NCBI GenBank assembly: GCA_964034945.1
Contig: OZ035960.1
Location: 74,808,585-74,872,584 of the forward strand
Origin: Chrysopilus asiliformis
Lineage: Eukaryota > Arthropoda > Insecta > Diptera > Rhagionidae
Reading direction: 5' to 3'
DNA length: 64,000 nucleotides
The notes under the pieces: model-generated
The model's input: the letters and a program-made list of their open reading frames with translations, nothing else
What the model was told of the DNA's origin: nothing
Databases searched by the model: none
Position numbers and translations under genes: made by a program
Shown: positions 1-11,400 of the stretch, one piece after another
Layout: each line of letters starts with the position of its first letter
Numbering within the stretch: position 1 is the first letter of the stretch

Positions 1-300
1 GTGGCGAGAACACGACACCATCAGCTGATCGTCGAATTCGGCTATTTCTATTTCTGCGGTGAACTGGAAATTCAAGTGGCTGAGTTCGTTGACCGTCGTC
101 CGTTTGATTATTGTTTAACGGAAATTAAGTGCCTCCAATTTGCATTGTTGCGGCCAGATAATTATTTTTTTTATCTAGATAAGATAATAGATAATGAAAA
201 TTTGAAAGATAATAGATAAGATAAAAAGCCACGTTGCACAAAATTCAAAATTACGTACTAAAAAAAACACCAAATTATTTGTTTTTCTTGATTTCCAATT
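1..300. other. unassigned left edge
   Basis: An open + frame of about 70 codons covers 1-219, but it begins at the window edge, matches no family I recognise and ends in AT-rich sequence containing repeated ATAGATAAGATAA-like words. It could be the end of an exon or of a mobile element. I see no splice site or domain that supports a gene. Confidence 0.3.
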
Positions 301-323
301 TAAAATGCAGGTTTCAATCAGGG

Positions 324-1323
324 ATGGGAAACGTTATCGTAACGTAACGAAATGATTTTCGGGCTTTTTCTTCAAAATTACGTTATAACGTTATAGAAAT
401 TCAATTCCGTTACAATAACGAAAAACCAAAAAAAATATCTCGTTTTTTCGTTATTTATTAATTTTTTCCTTGTTTTGTTCAGTATTATTTTTTGTGAAAT
501 TTTTCATAAAACCTCATCAAGTATAACCCCAAAGATCTGCCACCTGCATAAAATATAATTAAAAATATTATGGTGGTATTTTTAATCGTATTTTGATTCT
601 AAATCGGATTTTGTTTTGGCCAGATTCACTCTATTTCTGGAGATATGAAAAAGGAAATCTTTTAAGCAACTTTTTTGGTATCGAAAATATTTTCTTTTTA
701 GTAACTCCAGAAGTAAAGGGAAATTCTATATAAAATTCTATATCTTTGATATTCACCAAAATGTCGTTTATGTTGAGCAAATTTTTTTAATGAACAAAAC
801 TTTTGTGCGATTTTTTTCTTTTATGTTTTTTTTTATTGATTTTTTAACTTAATAATCACTATTTTTTCGTTTTTATTTGTATTTTTTTTTGTTAAGTTTT
901 ATTATTTTTTATAGAATTTTTTTTTATGGAAACTGAACTGAATTACTTTGTGATAAACTATTATTAAAGTTCGTTTTTTTTATTTTCAGTTTCAATACAA
1001 TGTATAACGGAATAATAACGTTATAACGTAACGAAATAAAAGTTTAATTTCGTTACGGAACGAAATGTATAACGTTATGATTTTTTATTTCGTTCATAAC
1101 CCGGTTTACACTTGGCAACAGTTGCTGGGAAAAATTTTTGTTTATGTGCAACAGAAACGAGGGAAGGAGTGACACTTCGCTTCTCTTGCCCATCAACAAA
1201 AACTGTTGCCAAGTGCAAAACGGTTCTTAAAAAAAGTTCTTAGGTTTTCATAAGAAGTTTTCATAAGAATGCAGAAAAAAACGGAATATCGGGTTTTCGT
1301 TACGTTACGATAACGTTTCCCAT
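324..1323. mobile_element. non-autonomous DNA element with 28-bp terminal inverted repeats
   Basis: The left end reads TGGGAAACGTTATCGTAACG and continues to 352. Its exact reverse complement lies at 1295-1322, giving 28-bp perfect TIRs around about 1 kb. The interior is AT-rich with further AACGTTATAACG-type palindromes (near 375-400 and 1010-1080) and no coding capacity. The outermost AT/AT is palindromic, so the target-site duplication cannot be read. The left flank CAGGGATGGG looks like a hAT terminus, but no matching CTG end is present. Class II non-autonomous element is well supported; superfamily is open. Confidence 0.75.
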
Positions 1324-1880
1324 AACGAAAATATCCCAATAACGGTCAAAGATATTGGATAACTGTTAAGAACAAAATTGTGGAGAATGCCATTCTCATT
1401 AACTTATCTCGTACATACAACAAACAAAAATCCGTTATTTATCGAGTTAATCGCAAAAACGGTTTTTTTTTATATGTAACGGGTTATCTCGATAACGGCT
1501 TGAGATACATAGTTATAGTAAAAGACAAAAATGTAAAAAATTTATTATACATAATAACCCTTATTATACATAAGACTACCAAAAAACGCGTAGTTTGAAC
1601 GTAAATCCCGAAAAACGAAGTTGCGATTTTTAAAAACTCGCCATTTTGGTTACTTCCGATAAATGAATTTTTACCAAAAGTTGATAGGACCAAACATACC
1701 TGTAAAATTTCATGACTCTAGCTCTATCAGTTTTTGAGAAATCTTGTACACAGACTGATAGACTAACCACTGACAGACAGACAGACATTTTTGTTATAAT
1801 CGACTCAGCAGTGCTCGGGAATTTTTTTTAGGCAAATTTAAAAGGTCGACATTTTTTTATGAATACAATATTTTACTACG
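1324..1880. repeat. dispersed repeat (family E), first copy
   Basis: The segment around 1480-1700 (AACGGCTTGAGATA..., then AGTAAAAGACAAAAATGTA, then a CCATTTTGGTTACTTCCG block) recurs in diverged form at about 3940-4290 and 30267-30480. It ends in a GACAGACAGACAGAC run near 1776. Non-coding; class unknown. Confidence 0.55.
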
Positions 1881-2207
1881 TATAAGAAGTAAAAATGATT
1901 AAGGTTGTCAAATGTTTGGTGAATTCTAATGCCGTAATTTGATAAAAAAAATTGTTTATGCAATTTAAGACGTGTACGAAATATTGTAGATACTTTTACA
2001 TATCAAAATTACAAAATTTGAAATTTTACATTAATAAGGAGTGTGAGAAGCCCATCATCTAACCATTTATATTTCTTAATTACTTTAAATGTTTTTTAAA
2101 AAAAAGTTTGAGATATCTATGTTATATTATAAATATTTAATTTAAAATATTGGAGTTTGGATGTGCAGAAAATCATCTTAAAAATATTTTTTTTCTTTCC
2201 ATGTCAG

Positions 2208-2443
2208 GTCTAGTAAATCTGAAATCAAAAGTGACGAGTTGGTCAAAGTTGAGAAACAGGTTGAGAAATGCAAAGATGTTATAGAAAAAATTCATAAAAA
2301 ATTTTCTCCGTCTGGTAATTCTGAGATAGACCGAGAAAAACGAATTAAAAAAATTCATGAGTTTCGGTTAGCACAGTTGTTGGAAGAATCTTACAGAGAG
2401 TTATCTGAAGATTTAATATTGCACAAAATTTTGAAAAAATGTG
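2208..2443 (+). CDS. RhoGAP92B: RhoGAP92B-like exon, N-terminal part of BAR domain
   Basis: A pyrimidine-rich acceptor ending ...CCATGTCAG precedes 2208; the donor is GTTTGT at 2444. The frame (SKSEIKSDELVKVEKQ...) has no in-frame ATG upstream before the acceptor, so at least one coding exon lies to the left. The exon enters mid-codon and leaves after one base of a glycine codon completed by GC at 2501. The residues are amphipathic and charged, matching the first BAR helix of the RICH family. Confidence 0.85.
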
Positions 2444-5400
2444 GTTTGTATCATTTTTAATTATGTGAGAAAAAAAACTTAGTTCCTTTTCATGCTATAG
2501 GCGACCTAGAGAAAACCATTGCGAATTTCATTGTTGATAGTGAAATTCAGGCAGAAAATGAGGTTACCAAAAAGCTTAAAGGAATTTTAGATGATGATAT
2601 ACAACAGATTGCCCTACACAAACGTGCTGTTACAAAATATGTCCAAGATTATAATTACGTTAAACGGTCCTTTGAGGTAAGTGACGATTATTTTTTGATC
2701 TATCTGTAATGTAGATTTTTTTTAGAACGCACAAAAATTAAATGAAAATGCTGTTAAATTAAATCACATAAAACTAGAACAAGAGGAATGTGAAGCAAAA
2801 TTAGAAAAGGAACGCGATAGCTGGGCAGCAGAAATGTTTGCTTTAATTGCAAAAGATGAAGATATTGCTTGCTGTGTCAAAGATTTCGTCATATGTCAAA
2901 AAACGTTATATGAAAAAGCGCTAAGAAATACCGAGCTTTGTTTGGATGAAATTAATAACATTATCAACACATGTGATAAAAAGCGTATCTTTGGTATATC
3001 ACTAAAGGAGCATTTGAAGTCATCGAAGCGACAAATATCAAAAGTTATAGAGTTTTGTGTATGTTGTTTGATGGAAAAAGGATTATCCGAAGAAGGTCTT
3101 TTGCGAGTTGGATGTTGTAAGTAATTATTTTTTTAGCAGTTTAAACGTATGCTAAATAAGCGACAATATTTTTATATTGTTCTTTTTCACGGTTTCAAAA
3201 AAGAAGGATGGATTTTGTGAATTTCTGAATACGATCCAACTGTACCTCGCAGGTATAGAATACTATGTCCCACTTCCCTAACTATACAGGAGAGCAGTTT
3301 GAACAAGTCCACTTTTATTGATGGCGTTCTCGGCTGGCAGATTCAGAGCAAGCACTATCGCAAAATAGAGCAAGGTATTCTCGAGCAGATCTCGAGCACT
3401 TCTACTTGGGATTGAAATTAATTTTCTTGTATAGATGAAGAAGAATCCAAGAAATCAAACTCATAAATACCTTCCATTTTTGATTCCACACGATTTTGTT
3501 AATTTTAACCTCAAAAGAGCAATTCAAATCTGACTAGGTTCGGCAGATCACAAAATGTCTCGAAAGCTGCTTTTTTAGAACTCGCACATAGAGTACTTTT
3601 ATCACTCGAACACGCAACTCTTTTTCTAGCGAGCAAAAAGAGCATTCCAGTCGAAAACGCCTAGTATTCCTCTAAATAAAACAGAATTTGATGTTATGTT
3701 AAAAGCATGTAACTCCCCTTACAATTGGTCTAGCACTAGGGATGCAACATCGTTCATAAAACCTCGATATATCGAAAATCGATGTTTTTTTTAAGGCGAC
3801 ATCGATGTCAAAAAACATCGTCCTGAAAACATCGATACCCCGATGTTTTTCCGATGTTTTGAAAAAGTTAAATTTAATAAATAATTTAGCCACATGGCGG
3901 ATGCTCTACTGTAGGTGGAGTGCACCCAGGTAGAATTAACACGGTTTTATATCTCGTAATACGTTGAACCACCAAAAACCCTTTAGTTTTCCAGATATTC
4001 GCAAAAAACTATTTTTTTTGAAATACCGGCATATTTTTATAACGGCTTGAGATAGGGAGTTCTAGTAAAAGACATAAATGTAGCAAATTTTATTGTCTCC
4101 AAGTTTTGTAATACATAAGACTACTGGAAAATGGTTAGTTTCAGAATACATCGCAAAAAACCGCATAGTTTTTAAAAAGCCGCCGTTTTGTTTACTTCCG
4201 GTTAACGGATTCCCACATCAGGACCAAACTTCTCTGTAAAATTTCATGGCTAGCTCTGGTATTTTTTTCGAAATCTTGTAGAAAGATGAAATCGAAAATT
4301 GATACCAAAAAAAATTTAAACAAATCTTTAAGTAGAGTGGCTATATTGAATCTATCTAAAATTAGTTTCTCTACTAATTTTATGAAGAGTAATGTTCTAA
4401 CACCGTGGATAGCAACATCGATACCTCGATATATCGGCCTGTTCAACATCGAGGTTAAAACTCGATATTTTTCAACGATACCTCGATGTTTTGCAAACAT
4501 TGAGGTATCGTTGGCATCCCTATCTAGCACATAGTGTTCTATGCCTCCCGGTAAAACCCCGGTAAATAAAGTTAAATACGAATGTGTCAAAAATGTACAT
4601 AGTGTTCTACATATGCTATTCATTTTTTTTATCTGTAAGGTAACATATCTATATGCTAATTCGTTTTTTTTGTCTATACATTTGTGAAACTTTGTCTACA
4701 AATAGAGTTTGTGGTCCTATAAACAGATATAACATTCAAAAAATTCTAGATCGGATTTTTTATCGGAAAACGCCAACTGAATTTTCCGATTTTTTTAAAA
4801 ATTTATACCTCGTGAACGGTTCGTCGTTAATACATGATTTTTATATAAAAACTAAAAAAAATGTGAAAAAATTCGAAGAAATTGGAAAGTATCTATTTTC
4901 CTAGTCTCTTACTTTGGATGTCAGACATACTCACCGATAGAAAATTCATCGAAATTAGGCATAGAGTGCTTAGACATAGAGTGCTTAGTTATGTTTCGTT
5001 CGCTTCGCCAATGATGGAATTTTATAGCTCTATTCCCTCGACTTCGACTAGTTTTCGTCAAGTTGGTGTTTTGTAAGCAAGTTGGCTTCGTCTTCGTCTC
5101 GAATACACCTTCAATTTTGACGAATGAAATTTTCTGTCGGTCTGTGATCTTATTTATAGCTCTAAATTCAATTAATACTTTCTGAGTGCAATTGTTGAAG
5201 TTATAAAATTGTAATTTAGTGTTCACTAGCTTACAAAATTTTCTTGCGCCAAAAAAACAGAAATAACTTAAAAACTTTTGAAAAAAAATCGTTATGCCTT
5301 CACGACCTCCCGTTCTGAATTTTAAAATTCTAACACCAGATTCGTGATCAGCGACTCCGAAACCCCCTTATTGCCAGTTTTTTCGAGGAAAAATGGTAAC

Positions 5401-8400
5401 AAGGATATTTGCGTTATCCCTACAGGACCTTCCGTTTCTAATTTCGAAAATCTAACACCGGATTCGTTATCAGCGATCCCGAACACCTCCGGGTGAAACT
5501 TTTCAGCCTCCTATTGAGCAGGATTGTTGGCGAAAATCACGGCTTAATAACACCCAAAACCCCTTTACCCCCTTAGCGGTAAAATTTCGGAAAACCCCGC
5601 CTTAGTGAGCGCCTACGGGATGTTTGGGACATTCTGTGAAAGAGTGTAGCTTCAGGGGTTTGGGCTGGGCGTTGATGAGTCAGTCAATCAGGTTAAACGA
5701 TTTTATATATATAGATTACACTATTTAGATATGTTTCTTTCATATAGCAAAATATTTAAACAAACAAAACTTTGTTTTTTAAAAAAAGGTGTCTGTCTCG
5801 TAGAGACGGCCAGAAGACGTGGATCCGCCTACAACGATCGCCAATAGATATTTAAATAAGAAATTTGAGAGAAAAGGAAATTAAGGAAACAAATTTTTAT
5901 TGAAAAATAACTTAGTTTTTGCGCTATGTTACTCTTTCGCGGGGAAACTACTGAACCGATTGGCCTTAAATTTGGTATAGATGTTCGTCGGGGGTCCACC
6001 CCCAATAAAGATCCATTAAAAAGTAGCTTGAGAGATGGGGGGAGTAAGGGGATGGGGTAAAGTGATCTCGAAACTTTGTTTTCCCTCTATGTTACATTTT
6101 CGCGGGGAAACTACTGAACCGATTGGCCTGTAATTTGGCATAGATGTTCGTCGGGGGTCCAGCCCCAATATAGACCCATTAAAAAGTAGCCCGAGTGGTG
6201 GGGGGAGTAAGGGGAGGGGGTAAAGTGATCTCGAAACCTAGCTCTTCCTCTATGTTACCCTTTCGCGGAGAAACTACTGAACCGATTGGCCTGAAATTTG
6301 GCATGAATGTTCGTTTTGGCATGAACAGAAATTTTGGCATGAACAGACCCATTAAAAAGTAGCCCGAGAGGTGGGGGGAGTAAGGGGAGGGGGTAAAGTG
6401 ATTTCGAAACTTAGTTTTTGCGCTATGTTACCCTTTCGCGAGGAAACTACTGAACCGATTGGCCTGAAATTTGGCATAGATGTTCGTCGGGGATCCAGCC
6501 CCAACATAGGCCCATTAAAAAGTAGGCCGAGAGGTGGGAGGAGTAAGGGGAGGGGGTAAAGTAATCTCGAAACTTAGCTCTTCCTCTATGTTACCCTTTC
6601 GCGGGGAAACTACCGAGCCGATTGGCCTGAAGTTTAGCTCCAAGATAGACCATAAAAAAAATTGAAAAAACTTAACCCGGCAACGACGGGTATGCAAGCT
6701 AGTAATAAACATAGATGGATTGGTTATAGAGCTCTCAGAACTAAATTTGATCAGGAATTTGTCATAACAACCAATAGACTATTTTAACGCAGTTCCTTTA
6801 ATTTCGGCATTTTTCGGGGAATAAATTAGAGATATCGAAAAAACATCGATATTTTTTGAACCCTAGAAGAATTATATTATGGTTCATGATATGAAAAATT
6901 CCTACACTTGCTATAAAAACTTTATTTCCACATATTTCACCAGTATTTTTCTTGATTTGTTTGCGTTTTAATTTTCATCTAATAATTTGATGGGTTTAGG
7001 AAGAAGTAAAATGAAAGTTCGATTTGAATCACGGTGGGTTATACAGAAATTTTGTAAAACTACTACAGCGCGGCGTAGCAAGGATGGGGTTTTCGGGAAA
7101 ATTTTTTGTTATTTTATTGATTTCTTACCAATTTTCAATATTTTACCCACACAAAGCAATCACTTTCTAGGTCCTGTACAAGTTTTCAGTTTAAGACTTC
7201 TTTGGAAGAGACTTTTTTTAGAAATCATAGAAAAACTTACTCCTAGTTCTAATCTAATGGCTAACTTTGCACAAAAAAACTTACTGAAATTGAAGAAAAA
7301 TTCTAATTTTCTTGATTTGTAAAAATTTTTGAGTTTAATAGTATTTCGTTCACCATTTTTTGAGTGATTTTTTTTAAATAAAAATATTATGGCAAGAGAC
7401 ATCTCGAGTAAACTTTTTACATATCAAAAGATTGAATTTTTAAATTGTGACTTTTGTGTGAAGGAAAATTCTATTTTGAGCTTCTGCAATAGGCGAACAC
7501 AACTTCAACATTAAGTAATGGCCTACACTGCAGTCCAAAACCGGGAACCAATTGTACTGCCGCACGTTGGGGCCAAAGTGCCATTCGACGGCCAAAAATC
7601 CATAACTTTTGAACGGATCAATATTTTTGAATGGGGGTTTTTTGTTGGCTAGATAAAACTCTAAGCTTTATTTCCTCACAATCAGATCACCCCCTCCCTC
7701 ACCCATCTGCATTTGAAATCGAAAATTACGAATATCTCGAGAACGGTTTGTCGTACACAAAAAATCATTAATGACGAAAATATTTAGAATGCCATTTTAC
7801 ATATATCGTCAGTACATGAAAATCGAATAGGAGCAACTTTCATACCCTATATGATGAAATAATCACAACTATAATATTTGTTGTTGTAATATTTTTTTGG
7901 GTTCTTGGTTTTGTTTTAAAGTTGTTTTTTAAATGTTATAAAAAAAATATAGCATTTTTAAAGACAACTTTTTTTTAATACGATTCTTTTGATACAAATA
8001 TACATGGCTGAAATTACATTAAGTTGAGGAAAAATTACATTCTAATAATGTCTTGATCTACGTCGAATAGTAACAATTGTAGGATTTCTTGATCCTCATC
8101 GTCATCCAATTCATCTTTTGCATTTGTCCATTTAGAACGTAGAGAAGCCAAAAATGGATCTGACGATAGAAGTAATATATTCATCAAATCTTCATTTTGG
8201 ATGATTCTATCGTTTTTTCTAGTGTTGGTTAGTCTAAAATGTCTGTAGTCTTTATTTTTCGATTCCTAAGCTTCTTCTAAAAGCTGCTTAAGTGGTAAAA
8301 TGCTTTTTTCAATTATCAGCTTGCCATGGAAAAGCACTTTATGCATTGTTGCAGACATATTTCTCCAATTGTAATGTCTATTATACAAATCAACTCCGGA

Positions 8401-11400
8401 CTTGGCATATGATTCGAATTTATCTGGATTTACTGCCTGCTTGCTTGAAAACACCGATAATATAACTTTCAGTCGTCGAATTAATGTAAATTTCTTAATA
8501 TTCTGTTGTAACATATGTACATATTTACATATGTATGTATATCTAAGATATTGATTTTTATTGCTATAGTTATTCATACTACCAGGAAGACCGAGCCATG
8601 CTCGGCGATCTCAAAATCCTCCTTCAGCCTCTGTCTCTGAGTAATTGAATCCGATTGTAATTGCTACATGATTCGTATAATGAGGTTCAGAAAACTTGAT
8701 AGTTTTGTAATTACTATTTATCGCTGCCGATAGATATCTAGAAAGTGATATTTTTAGAATGCATATCGAAAAACCTTACTCCCTAGCATTATTGCGAATT
8801 TTCATTAAGATACCTTCACGTAATTCGAAGACACCAGACGAGGGGTACCGAGGGGAATTTTCTCAGAGGTGAGACCTATCTAGATCGATTCCTTGTCCCC
8901 GAAAATCGTTAACCCCCAAGTTTCGTGAAAATCGTTAGGTTGGTTTTCGAGATCGTTGTGCAGACATTCCTCGTATTATATTATAGGATATGATTATCAG
9001 TATTAAACGGTTTTACTGTCAAGAAGGGTGACATTTAATGGTTTCACTGTACGCTGGTATGGAAAATATTCCGCTTTAATGTATATAAAAAGTAATTAAA
9101 ACAATTCCCTAGCATATTAGACGAAAAATCTTTGTCCTTTGTTGTGACAAAGTAAGAAATTAAAAAAATATATATATAAGAAATCAGACTTTTGTTTACG
9201 GTGACTAGAGTTGCACGTAGTAGCAGATGAAATATGGATGTTTCGAAAGGTCATTTGGAATCATTTCCAACTTACACCTGACCAGTTCAAGCCGGAACAT
9301 TTTTTGCAGGGCCATATATATACAAAATTTCGCAAAAAGAATAGTATTTTTAGAATGCCCAGAATTCTGGAATAACAATTTTAAGAAAAAAAATGTAGTA
9401 CTACAAATTTTTAATTTTTATTATAATTGCCTAAATATGTCCTCAGTTTGATGATAAAATCGATTTTTCTTAATAAAGTTAAAAAAAATGGTTCAAAATT
9501 CGAAGAATTCGAAGTTGTGTTTCGGTATATCTTATATGAAATCTTTGTGAGACAAGAGAAATATTTTGCCATTTGTTATAACACTGTAAGTTCTTCTGGT
9601 TCTATTATTTGCGTTTATAAACGCGAACTTTTAATAATTCATTTGAATGTATTGATTTTAATATCAGTCTAGCGCAACTGAAAAATTTGCTTCATTAAAT
9701 TTTTTTTTTGTTTTGTATTTATTTTTAAATTATTATTTAGTAGGGTAGGAGCGGGCATGTTGAATTACCGGGCATGTTGAATTATTGCAAAATTTAAAAA
9801 AACTACTCAGTCAATTTTTTTGAAATTTTAGTATGTTGTTAGTACTGATGTCCTCTACTTGCCATAAAATTTTGACAGCGATACCTTATTTATATCGTAA
9901 GTGACAGGAATATATTATACTATACAGTGATTTACCCATTTCTCATACAAATTTTTGTCAATCTGGAATTTTTTTGTATTAAAAGTGTTGTGCAACACCT
10001 CTAGAATAAAAAAAACCTCGTGGGACAGTGAAATTTATTGTTTTTGTGATTTTTCTAAGAGAAAATATCAAAAAAGTGGATTGCGGGTAGGTTGAATAAC
10101 GGCTTGGCGGGCAAGTTGAATCATATTTTCTTATGTATTTTTTTGGTTTTTTGACGTTGATTTTACATTTCCCTTGTTCTTTTATCAATTTTTGTTTGTT
10201 TCTTGATGATTTTTTACATTTTTTATAAAAACGCAGCAGGAAAACAATCAAAAATTGGTCAACTAAAAAAACCAAATAAGCGATTAACTAAATTGTAAAT
10301 TTCATTTTTTTTCATATTTACATTATATAATGTATATTAAATTTTTTTTGCTTAATAAAATACTTTACTTCATTCTTTTTTTTCTTAAGAAATAACGTTT
10401 TTTCATTCTTAAGTATGAAAACTTACAATTATTCAACTTACCCGCACCACTTGCAAATCGGCGGGCATGTTGAATCACCCTTTAAATTGAACTGGAGGGC
10501 AGTTAATAAAACATTTAAAAAAATTTTCTTCTATGAAATGTAGTCAAGGAATCCCTCTATCGAATGGCTTAACCATTGGAGCGATATGTGACTTTATGTG
10601 CGCGCTACAACCTAAATTCTAAAAAGTAATTCAACATGCCCGCTCCTACCCTATTGTAAACATATATTTAATTATTTTTTTTTTTTTATTATTATAATAT
10701 TTTTTTTTCTATAATTTGTATATACATTTATTAGCATTTAATTTAACTTGAAGTAGTCAGTGTATTGATGAATTAGTAAATAAATAAATAAATAAACACA
10801 TTAAGCGTCGTTGTCATTGATCAAGTTACTTGAATCAAGTAGCCGTACATGCACGATATTTGACGTTGTGTACGTCGCACGCATATGTTAGTTGCTGACA
10901 AATCAACTTGATTCAAAGTAGACGGCATTCCTACTTTTGTTTCAACTTGATTCCAACACATGCTCATAAAAGCGTGTGGAAACGAAGCAGTTCTATATGT
11001 GTGTGTTTAAATTCATTTTGTTTTCTGTTTTCGCTGGAGAAGGTTGCCGACTTTTGTAGCACTCAACAAAAAAATGCATGACTGCAATATTTTCTTTATT
11101 TTTAACTTTTTTGTAGCGTGCATTTTTCCAACGGTTTAGATCTAGTAAAAAAGTTTCACTGCCTAATGCCAAAACAAACACAATTGTCACAAATCTTCGT
11201 ACAACACAATTTAATGTAGCGATTTATTTCCTCAGAAAATTTTAGGTTATGTTTTCGCCCATATGTCAATTTTACTTGCAAGAGCTACTTGATACGTGTG
11301 GATGGGTGAATGTAGCGGAATGTTGCTGAATTATCGACTTGCAATCAAGTAACTTGCAGAATGACAACGGCGCTTTAGTAAAAGTTTATTTAAAATTTTA

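Noticed and set aside
1..219. Open + frame at the left edge as a host exon
   Set aside because: No splice site, no ATG inside the window at its start and no recognisable residues; kept only as unassigned.
6371..6712. Open frames on both strands in the 163-bp array
   Set aside because: They follow the repeat unit and change with it; no conserved domain.
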